NCBI RefSeq assembly: GCF_019947135.1 | Contig: NZ_JAGSHT010000007.1 | Location: 186,001-250,000, forward strand | Direction: 5' to 3' | Origin: Occultella gossypii | GTDB lineage: Bacteria > Actinomycetota > Actinomycetes > Actinomycetales > Beutenbergiaceae | Length of the DNA stretch: 64,000 bases | In this document: positions 18,742-27,675 of the stretch, in pieces | How the letters are laid out: every line of letters begins with the position of its first letter | Numbering within the stretch: position 1 is the stretch's first letter | Position numbers and translations under genes: made by a program | Notes under the pieces: generated by a model | The model's database searches: none | What the model was told of the DNA's origin: nothing | Seen by the model: the letters and a program-made list of their open reading frames with translations, nothing else

Positions 18742-21700
18742 GTGAGGACAGTTCGAGCGAGAGTCGTGACGTCCGTCGCGACCGCGGTGGCGATGGTCGC
18801 GACGTCGCTGGCCGTGGCCGCGCCCGTGGCCGCGGACCCCGGTTTCACGCCGGAGGCACCGGACAACATCGTCGATCTGGTCCGCACCGACCACCCGAGA
18901 CTGATCCTCGACGACACGGCCCTCAGCCAGGTCGAGCAGTGGATCGCGACCGACGACACGGCCGCGGGGCTGGCCACCGATGTGCTCGGGCAGGCCGAGG
19001 CACTCCTGACCGCACCGGTCACGATCTACGACTTCCCGGACGGGCGCAGCCTGCTCACACCCGTCCGGGTCATCCTCAACCGGACCTACGTGCTGTCCCT
19101 GTCCTACCGGCTGACCGAGGACACCCGGTTCCTGGACCGGGCGTACGCGGAGCTCGAGGCGGCGGCGCAGTTCCCGGACTGGAATCCGGAGAGCTTCCTG
19201 TCCGTGGCCGAGATGCTGCATGCGTTCGCGATCGGATACGACTGGCTGTATCCGGCCCTGACCACGCAGCAGCGCGGCGTGCTCGAGAACGCCATGGTCA
19301 CCCTCGGCTTCGAGCCCGCCCAGGCGGGCTACGACGCCGGTGCGTCCTGGACGACCACGAACAGCAACTGGAACGTCGTGTGCACGAGTGGTATCGGGAT
19401 CGCCGCGCTCGCCCTCGCGGACGTCGAACCCGACCGGGCCGAGTCGCTGCTGCAGGCCGGCCTGTCGCACGTCGGGATCGCGCTCGACGAGTTCGCACCG
19501 GACGGCGGCTACCCCGAGGGCGCGACGTACTGGGACTACGCCACCCGCTACCTGGTGCCGTACCTGGCCAGCCTCGGCACCGCCGTCGGGGACGACTTCG
19601 GGCTCTCGGACGCGCCGGGTCTGGACCGGACCGCGGACTTCTCCATGTACATGGCCGGGCCGTCCGGGCGGACGTTCAACTACGCCGACGCGTCCTCGAG
19701 CTACGGCGGCTCCCCCGCCACCTACTGGATGGCCGACCGCTACGACCAGCCCGGGTACGCGTGGTGGGGCGACGAAGGGCTGACCACGCCGGCCAACCCC
19801 CAGGACCTGCTCTGGTACGGCCTGTCCGAACGGGCCACGCCGGCAGAGAGCGCGATGCCCCTGGACCGGTACTTCAGCGGCACCGAGACCGTCCTGTCGC
19901 GTTCGGCGTGGGATGCCCCGACGGCGCTGTTCACCGGGTTCAAGGCAGGCGACAACTCCAGCAACCACGGCGACCTGGACATGGGCACGTTCGTCCTCGA
20001 CGCCCTCGGCACCCGCTGGGCGGACGAGCTCGGCGCCGATTCCTACAGCCTGCCGGGCTATTTCAGCACCGGGCCCGACGGAGAGCGCTGGACCTACTAC
20101 CGCAAGCGCGCGGAGGGCCAGAACACCCTCGTCATCAACCCCGGGTCGGGAGCGGATCAGTCAGTCGCGGCGACCGGGCACATCATCGACCAGGGGTACT
20201 CCCCCGCCGGCTCGTTCGCCGTGGCGGACCTGACCGAGGCCTACGCCGACCAGGACGTGACCTCCTGGCAGCGGGGCGTCGCGATGATCGACGACCGCTC
20301 CCGGGTGGTCGTCCAGGACGAGCTGAGCTCGACCACCCCGGTCGAGGCGTGGTGGTTCATGCACACGTCGGCGGACGTCGAGATCGCCGAGGACGGACGC
20401 AGCGCGGTGCTGACCATCGAGGGCCGGCAACTGCTCGCCCGGCTGGTCGACGCCCCGGCGCAGGCGCAGTTCTCGGTGATGGCCGCGCAGCCGCTGCCCA
20501 CGTCGCCGAACCCGGACGGGCAGGCGGCGAACGGCCAGTCCAAGCTGACCGTGCACCTGCCCGGGGTCACCGACCTGCGCCTGTCCATCCTGCTGGAGCC
20601 CCTACCGGTCGGTGGCACGGGCGAGCCGGTTCCGGCGGTGACCGACCTGGCCGACTGGACCGTGCCGGCCTCCGGCGCCGCGACGCTGAGCGACCTGACC
20701 CACGACGGCGTCACGATCCCGGGCTTCTCCACCGACGCCCGCACGTTCGTGCTCGAGACCGCCGACCTCGGCGCCATCCAGGCGGTCCCGGCGACGGGCA
20801 CCGACCAGGTGGACGTCCAGATGCCGACCGCACTGCCCGGGACCGCCGTCGTCTGCGTCGGCCCCGCGGGTGAGGACTGCCAGACCCGGTACCAGGTCCA
20901 TCTGACCCGCCCGTACACCGGCCCGCTCACGGGGAGCATCGTCGGCACGAACCCGACGTCGTATGCGATCGACGACGATCTCGGCACCTTCTGGTCGGCC
21001 CAGGGCGACGGCCAGTGGCTGCGCGCCAACCTCCCCGAGGTGAGGACCGTGGACGGGGTCCGCGTGGCGTGGAGCCAGGGCGCCTCGCGGGTGTACACCT
21101 ACGACGTCCAGACCTCGCTGGACGGCGAACAGTGGTCGACGGTGTGGTCCGGCGCCAGTTCCGGCACCACGCTGCAGCTCGAGGACGTCACGTTCGACCC
21201 CGTCCAGGCGGCTCACGTCCGGATCCTCGCGCACGGCAACAACGCCAACATGTGGATGAGCCTGACGGAGCTACGCGTCGTCACCACCGCGGGCGAGTGG
21301 CCGCAGATCGAACGGCCTGCTCCGGAGCCGGCCGCGATCACGATCGGATCCGGCGCCCTGGGGATACACCCACAGACCGTGCAGACCCCGGACCTGAGCG
21401 TATCGATGACAGACGGCTCGACGACCGCGCTGGATCCGACGACGGCGACCCTGCGGTCCTCCGATCCCGCGGTCGCCGAACTCACCGGCGATGGCGTGGT
21501 CGTGGCCCGGGCGCTCGGCAGCGCCGTCCTGACGGCGCTCTGGCGCTCACCGACCGGAACTCTGGTGGGTGGGCGGGCCACCGTGGCGGTGACCGATCCG
21601 GCGACGACCATGCTGACCGCGGCCCGCGACGGCTATGTGCGCGACGGCACCTATGCCGACACCTCCTTCGGCTCGGCCGCCTCGATGACGGTCAAGCGCG

Positions 21701-22524
21701 ACCCGAGCGGCAACAACGCCGGCTTCAACCGGGAGACGTACCTGGCGTTCGACCTGGAGCCAGCCGACGGGCGGGAGCTCGTCGGTGCCGAACTCGTCCT
21801 GACGGCGGGAGTCACCACGGACCGCACCATGGTGGTCGACGTGAGCACCGCGGCCGCGGACTGGACCGAGGCGACGCTGACCTGGAACTCACGCCCCGCC
21901 GTCGGCACCCCGATCGCGCAGTTCACGGCAGGCAGCGCGGTGGCCCCGGTGACCATCGACGTGACCGGCGCCGCGGCGGCGGCGCTCGGCGAAGGCGAGG
22001 CGAGCCTCGGCTTCGCGCTGCTCCAGAACGCTCAGGACAGACAGGCCTTCGGCACCTCCGTGTGGTCCCGCGAGCGCGGCGCGGGCGGCCCCACGCTCGT
22101 CCTGCACTGGGCCGAGGCGACGGCGTGCACGTCCACGGTGACCGGACCGCTCTCCGGCGCGATCGCCCTGACGGGGTCGATGGCGTGCATCGTCGACGCC
22201 GATGTGCGCGGGCCGGTGACCGCCGCGGACGGCACGTCCGTCCGGATCGATGGGTCCACGATCGCGGGCCCGGTGACCGTGCCCAGCGCTGGCGCCGTGA
22301 TCGTGACGGACACGACGATCAACGGTCCGGTGCAGCTGTCCGGGGACTCCTCCTCGATGTGGGTGGAGGCCAGCACGGTTCGGGGGCCGGTCGGTGCACT
22401 GGCCCCCGGCGGCACGTTGGTCCTGCTCGATTCCGAGGTGGTGGGCACCCTGACCTGCTCCGCGGAGTCGGTCACGGTCCTCATCGACACCGAGGTCAGG
22501 GTGGCGCAGCCGGAGTGCGGCTGA
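18742..22524 (+). CDS. Secreted multidomain heparinase II/III-type polysaccharide lyase
   Basis: Large exported protein (1260 residues), probably cleaving a uronic-acid-containing polysaccharide by beta-elimination. A Sec signal peptide ends near residue 33 (PVAADPG). The catalytic region has an alpha-barrel with NSNWNVVCTSG (about 206) and a beta-sheet domain opening with SNHGDLDMGTFVLDALG (about 407), both typical of the heparinase II/III family. Accessory parts follow: an F5/8-type C carbohydrate-binding domain (about 721-848), an Ig-like Big2-type domain (about 866-953), a DNRLRE domain (about 956-1123), and a C-terminal run of about-20-residue repeats containing GPV. GTG with GGAGG upstream is the start. 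The adjacent importer and regulator complete a utilisation locus. The exact substrate is unknown. Confidence 0.88.
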   Translation: MRTVRARVVTSVATAVAMVATSLAVAAPVAADPGFTPEAPDNIVDLVRTDHPRLILDDTALSQVEQWIATDDTAAGLATDVLGQAEALLTAPVTIYDFPDGRSLLTPVRVILNRTYVLSLSYRLTEDTRFLDRAYAELEAAAQFPDWNPESFLSVAEMLHAFAIGYDWLYPALTTQQRGVLENAMVTLGFEPAQAGYDAGASWTTTNSNWNVVCTSGIGIAALALADVEPDRAESLLQAGLSHVGIALDEFAPDGGYPEGATYWDYATRYLVPYLASLGTAVGDDFGLSDAPGLDRTADFSMYMAGPSGRTFNYADASSSYGGSPATYWMADRYDQPGYAWWGDEGLTTPANPQDLLWYGLSERATPAESAMPLDRYFSGTETVLSRSAWDAPTALFTGFKAGDNSSNHGDLDMGTFVLDALGTRWADELGADSYSLPGYFSTGPDGERWTYYRKRAEGQNTLVINPGSGADQSVAATGHIIDQGYSPAGSFAVADLTEAYADQDVTSWQRGVAMIDDRSRVVVQDELSSTTPVEAWWFMHTSADVEIAEDGRSAVLTIEGRQLLARLVDAPAQAQFSVMAAQPLPTSPNPDGQAANGQSKLTVHLPGVTDLRLSILLEPLPVGGTGEPVPAVTDLADWTVPASGAATLSDLTHDGVTIPGFSTDARTFVLETADLGAIQAVPATGTDQVDVQMPTALPGTAVVCVGPAGEDCQTRYQVHLTRPYTGPLTGSIVGTNPTSYAIDDDLGTFWSAQGDGQWLRANLPEVRTVDGVRVAWSQGASRVYTYDVQTSLDGEQWSTVWSGASSGTTLQLEDVTFDPVQAAHVRILAHGNNANMWMSLTELRVVTTAGEWPQIERPAPEPAAITIGSGALGIHPQTVQTPDLSVSMTDGSTTALDPTTATLRSSDPAVAELTGDGVVVARALGSAVLTALWRSPTGTLVGGRATVAVTDPATTMLTAARDGYVRDGTYADTSFGSAASMTVKRDPSGNNAGFNRETYLAFDLEPADGRELVGAELVLTAGVTTDRTMVVDVSTAAADWTEATLTWNSRPAVGTPIAQFTAGSAVAPVTIDVTGAAAAALGEGEASLGFALLQNAQDRQAFGTSVWSRERGAGGPTLVLHWAEATACTSTVTGPLSGAIALTGSMACIVDADVRGPVTAADGTSVRIDGSTIAGPVTVPSAGAVIVTDTTINGPVQLSGDSSSMWVEASTVRGPVGALAPGGTLVLLDSEVVGTLTCSAESVTVLIDTEVRVAQPECG

Positions 22525-22546
22525 GCGAGCCCACTCAGGTGCCAGG

Positions 22547-23350
22547 TCAGATCCCGAGGCGCCGCATCCGGGCGATGACCGCGTCCACCCGGGCGGGACC
22601 GGCGACCGGGCCGCGATCGTCGAGGGTGAGCTCGTCGGCGATCCGGCCGTCGATCATGAAGACCACCCGGTCGGCGCGCGCGGCCACGCGCACGTCATGG
22701 GTGACGACCAGCATGGTGGTGCCCTCGCGGTTGAGTTCGGCGAGCAGGGCCAGGATCTGCTCGGCGGAGTCGCGGTTGAGCGCCCCGGTGGGCTCGTCGC
22801 CGAAGACGATCCGGGGTCGGCGCATCAGGGCCCGGCAGATCCCGGCCCGCTGCAGCTGACCCCCGGAGACCTGGGCCGGCATCCTGGCCCGCAGGTCCCA
22901 GATCCCGGCCCTGGTCATGAGCTCCTTGGCCCTGGCGACGCGGTCCGCGGGGGTGCCGACCCGGTCGAGGGAGCTGGTCAGGACGATGTTCTCGAGCAGG
23001 CCGAGATCCCTGAGCAGGGTGGGCTGCTGGAACACGAACCCCATGTGTTCCCGGCGATGGTCGGCGAGCTCGTCGGGGCTCAGCGCGGTGAGTTCGACGT
23101 CGTCGAGCCGCACGGTCCCGGCGTCGACCGGGTCCATCCCGGAGAGGCTGTGGAGCAGGGTGGACTTGCCCGAGCCCGAGGCGCCCATCACGGTCACGAA
23201 CTCGCCCTCGGCGATGGTCAGGTCGACACCGTGCAGCACCTCGACGTCCTGGCCGTCGAGGGTGAAGCTCTTCCTGAGGCCGCGGGCACTCAGCAGTGCC
23301 GTGCCGGTGTCGGTCGGCGAAACGGTGGTGATCATCGGCGGAGTCCTCAC
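22547..23350 (-). CDS. ABC transporter ATP-binding protein (MacB/LolD-like)
   Basis: ATPase (267 residues) of an FtsX-type exporter or mechanotransmitter. Walker A GASGSGKSTLL (about 57-67), signature SGGQLQR, Walker B IVFGDEPTGALN and switch His in VVTHDVRVA are present. The GTG start overlaps the stop of the upstream permease (GTGA). An ATG five codons later is an alternative. Substrates of this family range from peptides and antibiotics to lipoproteins, and nothing here picks one. No membrane-fusion protein gene is nearby. Confidence 0.93.
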   Translation of the reverse strand: MRTPPMITTVSPTDTGTALLSARGLRKSFTLDGQDVEVLHGVDLTIAEGEFVTVMGASGSGKSTLLHSLSGMDPVDAGTVRLDDVELTALSPDELADHRREHMGFVFQQPTLLRDLGLLENIVLTSSLDRVGTPADRVARAKELMTRAGIWDLRARMPAQVSGGQLQRAGICRALMRRPRIVFGDEPTGALNRDSAEQILALLAELNREGTTMLVVTHDVRVAARADRVVFMIDGRIADELTLDDRGPVAGPARVDAVIARMRRLGI

Positions 23351-25746
23351 TGGTTCTTGATGGTGGCGGAGATGGCGAGGCGGGCGTCCGGCCGCGTGCT
23401 CGCCACGGTGGCGACGGCGACGACGGCGAGGAGCACGAGCGGGGAGGCGGCGTAGGCGAGCCAGGGATCCGCGACCAGGTGCAGCTCGGACAGGCCGATG
23501 CCCGAGAGGAACACTCCGGCGAGGCCGCCGCCGAGCACCTTCGCACCGACCGCACCGACGAGCACGCCGGCGGCGAGCACCGCCGCGGACCGGACCACGT
23601 ACTGGATCTGCACCTGGCGGTCACGGAAGCCGAGCGCCCTCATCACGCCGATCCCGAAGGCGTCACGAACGATCAGCAGCCTCATGAACAGGGCCGTGAT
23701 CAGCGCGGCCACGGCGAACCCGATGGCGAGCGCCGCGATGGCGACGGTGCGCAGGGAGTCGATGGTGCCGCCCATGCTGGCGTCGACGAAGTCACGCACC
23801 GAACTGACCTCGAGCTCGGGGTACGCCGCGGCGTACCTCGCGATCGTCGTGGGCACGTCGACGCCACGGTCGACGTCGGCGTAGACGGTGCTCCCCAAGA
23901 GGTCGGCACTGGTGTGCGGGCCGACCATCTTCGCGGTCCGCCCGCCGTTGGTGATGTCCTGGTAGATCCCGGTGACGGTCAGTTCGAGCGCGCCCGATGA
24001 CTCCGGGACGGGCGCGACCGGGGTCACGGCGATCCGGTCCCCCACCGCGGCACCGAGCGCGTCAGCCTGCAGCCGGGAGAGGGCGATCTGGGTGTCGGCG
24101 GTCGGAGCGACGCCCTCGGAGTAGGTGAGCGGGAACGCGGCCAGGTCCCCGGACTCGATCTTCACGATGGCGGGCACGCCATCGGCATCGAGGGCCGTGT
24201 AGGAAGCCGTGGTGAACATGGCATGGCCGGTCACCTGCGGGTCCTGCGCCAGATCGCGGTCTAGGTCGGCGATCCGGCCGGTGGTCGCGCCGCCCTGGGC
24301 ATCGACCCGGAGGTCGCTGACGCCGGCGCCCATGTAGGTGACGAACGTCGGGGCGGTCACCGTGGTGTGCAGGTTCTGCGGGAGGATCAGGATGAACGCG
24401 CCGAGGGCGTAGACCACGAGCGGGACCAGGTACAGGGCGGGGCGCCGGAGCAGGTCCCGCAGACCGAGCCGGACCGGGGCCCCGGGGCGGTCGCCGAGCG
24501 CGGAGAGCAACCGCGCCGGGCGGCGGCGCGAGGCCGAGGCAGCGGGTTCACCGGTGCGGATCGCCTGGACCGGGGAGACGGTCTGCAGGCGCCGGAGCGT
24601 GCTCCGGACCGCGAGCGCGACCACGGCGACGATCAGGGCACTCAGCCCGGCGCCGACGAGGAAGGCGGGCAGGGCGCGGCCGGCCGGCCCGAAGTAGAGC
24701 AGCACGTCGGCCAGGAGCAGCTGGTTCAGCGCGAGCGAGCCGATCAGGCCGACCACGGCACCGGCCGCGGCGAGGACGAGGTACCGGCGCGTGTAGAGCC
24801 GGCGCAGGTCCCGGTCGCGGACGCCGATCGCCTTGAGGACCCCGATCTCCCGGTAGTCACGGTCGAGCGTGGTGAGCAGGGTGAACCGCACGCAGAGCAG
24901 GGCGATCGCGACCAGGAGCACCGTGACCAAGGTGATGATCACCGAGATGATCCCCCCGGACAGGGAGTTGACCAGGACGAAGAGGGTCCAGGTGATCGTC
25001 GGCCCGTTCGCCTCCAGCCCCGCGGCCTGGTACTCGGTCTCGAACTGCCCGACGGCGTCGGCGTCGGTGAGGCGGAACTGGATCAGGTACTCGATGGCAC
25101 CGGCCGGGCCGACGGCGGTCGTCAGCTCCTCGAGGTCGGTGGCGGAGACGAGCAGCCGCTTGGACGAGGCGTAGGAGGAGTTCATCTGGGAGTCCCGCAG
25201 GAACCCGGCCACGGCCAGCTCCACGTGCCCGCCCGGGCCGGACACGGTGAGAACCTGACCCTCCGCCAGGCCAAGCAGCTGCTGGTAGAACAGCGGCAGC
25301 CAGACGGTGCCGGGCTCGGGGTCGATGACTGCGCCGTCGGTGTCCAGGAGCAGGTCGAACTGCTCGTTCTGGGTCACGAACGCGTCGTCCTGCAGCCCGG
25401 GGGCCAGGGTGGTGTCGGTGCCCTCGCCGGTGACCCGGATGGCGGAGGAGTCCACGTTCAGCATCGGGACCACGTCGTGGGCGTCCACCAGGGGGTTGCC
25501 GGCGGCGAACGCGGCGATCCGCCCCTCATCGACGGACCCGGCGTGCATCTGCAGGAAGTGCGGCGTCTGTGCTCGCTGCATGAGCGCGGCACTGGCGCCG
25601 GTGACGGTGACGATCAGCGCGCCCGCCGAACTCGCGAGTGCGGCGGACAGCGCCACGAACAGCACCAGGACGACGGCGGTCGTCGGGTTGCGCCGGATGG
25701 CGTTTCGAGTGAGCTGGCTCAGGACCTGCCCCTGGCTCGGGTTCAT
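23347..25746 (-). CDS. FtsX-like ABC permease
   Basis: Large membrane subunit (799 residues) with two FtsX-like halves: an N-terminal helix, an extracytoplasmic domain (about 60-270), a block of helices (about 275-395), a second helix near 440, another extracytoplasmic domain, and a C-terminal block of three helices. Segments such as DRDYREIGVLKAIGVRDRDL and AFGIGVMRALGFRDRQV are the repeated coupling motifs of this family. It overlaps the ATPase gene downstream by 4 bp, so the two form one transporter. This layout is typical of actinobacterial exporters often linked to antibiotic or cell-envelope stress, but no regulator is adjacent. Confidence 0.92.
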   Translation of the reverse strand: MNPSQGQVLSQLTRNAIRRNPTTAVVLVLFVALSAALASSAGALIVTVTGASAALMQRAQTPHFLQMHAGSVDEGRIAAFAAGNPLVDAHDVVPMLNVDSSAIRVTGEGTDTTLAPGLQDDAFVTQNEQFDLLLDTDGAVIDPEPGTVWLPLFYQQLLGLAEGQVLTVSGPGGHVELAVAGFLRDSQMNSSYASSKRLLVSATDLEELTTAVGPAGAIEYLIQFRLTDADAVGQFETEYQAAGLEANGPTITWTLFVLVNSLSGGIISVIITLVTVLLVAIALLCVRFTLLTTLDRDYREIGVLKAIGVRDRDLRRLYTRRYLVLAAAGAVVGLIGSLALNQLLLADVLLYFGPAGRALPAFLVGAGLSALIVAVVALAVRSTLRRLQTVSPVQAIRTGEPAASASRRRPARLLSALGDRPGAPVRLGLRDLLRRPALYLVPLVVYALGAFILILPQNLHTTVTAPTFVTYMGAGVSDLRVDAQGGATTGRIADLDRDLAQDPQVTGHAMFTTASYTALDADGVPAIVKIESGDLAAFPLTYSEGVAPTADTQIALSRLQADALGAAVGDRIAVTPVAPVPESSGALELTVTGIYQDITNGGRTAKMVGPHTSADLLGSTVYADVDRGVDVPTTIARYAAAYPELEVSSVRDFVDASMGGTIDSLRTVAIAALAIGFAVAALITALFMRLLIVRDAFGIGVMRALGFRDRQVQIQYVVRSAAVLAAGVLVGAVGAKVLGGGLAGVFLSGIGLSELHLVADPWLAYAASPLVLLAVVAVATVASTRPDARLAISATIKNQ

Positions 25747-25881
25747 GTCTCAAGCCAAGCGGCCCAGGGTGCCCGCCGGTATCGGTGGTGCCCCTGAACC
25801 TCCCCTGATCGTGACCAGGACTCGATCGGGGGTTCCGCGTCAGGGTTGCCGGCCGCGCTCGGCGACCCGGCACTCGGTGAC

Positions 25882-26502
25882 TCAGTCGCCCTCGGCGTCC
25901 GCGTCCTCGTCGGGCACCACGACCGACTGGTCGACCACGTCCGCCTCCTCGGCGAGGTCGTCGAGGTCGGGACGCGCGGTCCCGGGGTGGTAGTCCTCCC
26001 CCACGCCGGTCGGGTCCGGGTGCGCGATCTCCTCGACGAGGTTCTTCGGGTCCGTCTCGTCGTCCTCCACGAGACCGGCGTCGCGCCAGGACTCGTGACC
26101 GGGAAGCGTGCTCATGACTCCTCCTCGACTCGGGTCTGCCCATAGTGGACCGTCCGTGGCCGCGCCGCCACCCACGCCCGAGCCGGTTCGCAACTCCCGG
26201 ATGAGGACGACTGCGAACACGACCAGGGCCACTGCGGCGCGGATGAGTAGACCGCCCGCCGCGTAACCGATCCCGTCCGGGCACACTGAGTCCTGGTGGC
26301 CCGGGGCACCGGAGACCTCACATCCGAGATACAGCACGTCCCGGCCGATCGGGACGCCGACGAACGTCAGGAAGATGCCCGTCGCGAGGAATGCCGCGGT
26401 CGAGAGCCCGAGGGCCCGCAGCACGGCGTCGAACCGGGTCGGGGCGGCCCACCCCCGGGCACCGGCGGCTCCCGGGCCAGCGGTCCGGCGCCGCGCGCCC
26501 AC
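25882..26502 (-). CDS. Membrane protein with acidic C-terminal tail, possibly two genes
   Basis: A 206-residue reading frame of unknown function. The first half has two hydrophobic segments (about residues 30-50 and 80-100) around an extracytoplasmic loop with two Cys. The second half is very acidic and soluble. ATG at 26115 within the frame has an excellent GAGGAGGAG ribosome binding site 3-11 bases before it and would give a separate 77-residue acidic protein. So the locus may encode a fused protein, or the short one alone or in addition. I prefer GTG at 26502 as the long start because GGAGG, at the pheA stop, lies 9 bases upstream. Confidence 0.55.
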   Translation of the reverse strand: MGARRRTAGPGAAGARGWAAPTRFDAVLRALGLSTAAFLATGIFLTFVGVPIGRDVLYLGCEVSGAPGHQDSVCPDGIGYAAGGLLIRAAVALVVFAVVLIRELRTGSGVGGGAATDGPLWADPSRGGVMSTLPGHESWRDAGLVEDDETDPKNLVEEIAHPDPTGVGEDYHPGTARPDLDDLAEEADVVDQSVVVPDEDADAEGD

Positions 26503-26510
26503 GCCCGCCG

Positions 26511-27362
26511 TCACCTCCTGGGCTGGTGCTGGCGGTATTCGTCCGCGGGGTAGACGCCGAGGATCTTCACCTCGGTGGTGAAGAACTCCAGTTCCTCCAG
26601 CGCGCGCCGCAGCCCGATCTCGTCGGGGTGGCCGTCGACCTCCGCGAGGAACTGGGTGGCGGCGAACTCCCCGCCCACCATGTAGCTCTCCAGCTTCGTC
26701 ATGTTGACGCCGTTCGTGGCGAACCCACCGAGCGCCTTGTAGAGGGCGGCCGGGAGGTTGCGCACGTTGAAGATGAAACTCGTCACCACCGGCCCGTTCC
26801 CCGCCGGCGCCCGGACCAGGTCCGGGGACAGCACCACGAACCGGGTGGTGTTGTGGTCCTCGTCCTCCACGTCCGTGGCGAGGATCTCCAGCCCGTAGAT
26901 CTCGGCCGCCAGCGGTGGTGAGATGGCGGCCATGGTGGGATCGGCGGCCTCGGCCACCTCCCGGGCGGCGCCGGCCGTGTCACCGGAGATCACCGGCGTC
27001 AGGTTCAGCGCCCGGATCACGTTGCGGCACTGCCCGAGCGCGTGCACGTGGCTGTGCACGGTCCGGATCGTGTCCAGGGACGCCCCGGGGATCGCCATCA
27101 GGTTGAACCGGATCCGCAGGAAGTGCTCGGCGATGATGTGCAGCCCGGATGTGGGCAGGAAGTGGTGGATGTCCGCGACCCGCCCGGCGAGTGAGTTGTC
27201 GATCGGAATCAGCGCCAGATCGGCGTCGCCGTGCTCGACAGCCGCGAACACGTCCTCGAAGGACGCGCACGCCACGGCCTCCCACTCCGGATAGTGCTGC
27301 TTGCACACGATGTCCGAGTTGGCGCCCGGCTCGCCCTGATACGCGATACGTCCCTTGCTCAC
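26511..27362 (-). CDS. pheA: Prephenate dehydratase
   Basis: Converts prephenate to phenylpyruvate in phenylalanine synthesis (283 residues, usual length). The catalytic domain shows AYQGEPGANSD at the start, PIDNSLAGRV, and the catalytic TTRF motif in NTTRFVVL. The C-terminal ACT domain (about 195-270; NVRNLPAALYKAL, GVNMTKLESY) would bind phenylalanine for feedback inhibition. The start is taken as the GTG giving MSKGRIAYQG, where homology begins. A GTG nine codons earlier is possible. It is followed immediately by the membrane protein gene, whose start region overlaps the stop. Confidence 0.94.
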   Translation of the reverse strand: MSKGRIAYQGEPGANSDIVCKQHYPEWEAVACASFEDVFAAVEHGDADLALIPIDNSLAGRVADIHHFLPTSGLHIIAEHFLRIRFNLMAIPGASLDTIRTVHSHVHALGQCRNVIRALNLTPVISGDTAGAAREVAEAADPTMAAISPPLAAEIYGLEILATDVEDEDHNTTRFVVLSPDLVRAPAGNGPVVTSFIFNVRNLPAALYKALGGFATNGVNMTKLESYMVGGEFAATQFLAEVDGHPDEIGLRRALEELEFFTTEVKILGVYPADEYRQHQPRR

Positions 27363-27432
27363 GACAGGCAGTTTCCCACGTCGGCGCACCCGCGTAGGTG
27401 CGCGGGTCGCCGTCGAGGCCCGACGGCGGCGC

Positions 27433-27657
27433 TCAGGTCGTCGAGGTGCGTCGCCGTCGCGCGCCGAACCAGTACCGGACCGTCTCCCGGATCCCCGCCA
27501 CGACCGTCCCGAGCACCAACATCAACCAGGTGCTCCGGCCGTACCAGGTCTCGCCGTTCATCAGACTCAGCATGATCCCGCCCGCGAACATGATCGCCGC
27601 GGTCACGGCGATCCGCGCGGGCACGGTCCGCGGCTCCCAGGCCAGGACCCGGTTCAT
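27433..27657 (-). CDS. Small membrane protein, unknown function
   Basis: A 74-residue protein with two predicted membrane helices (about residues 15-33 and 44-60) and a strongly basic C-terminus (FGARRRR), suggesting the tail is cytosolic. I chose ATG at 27657 because GGGGGAG lies about 3-9 bases upstream. It begins 18 bp after the mmsA stop and lies before pheA on the same strand. I do not recognise a family, and gene status rests on start signals, hydrophobic pattern and position. Confidence 0.55.
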   Translation of the reverse strand: MNRVLAWEPRTVPARIAVTAAIMFAGGIMLSLMNGETWYGRSTWLMLVLGTVVAGIRETVRYWFGARRRRTSTT

Positions 27658-27675
27658 GCTCTCCCCCACCCGGGC

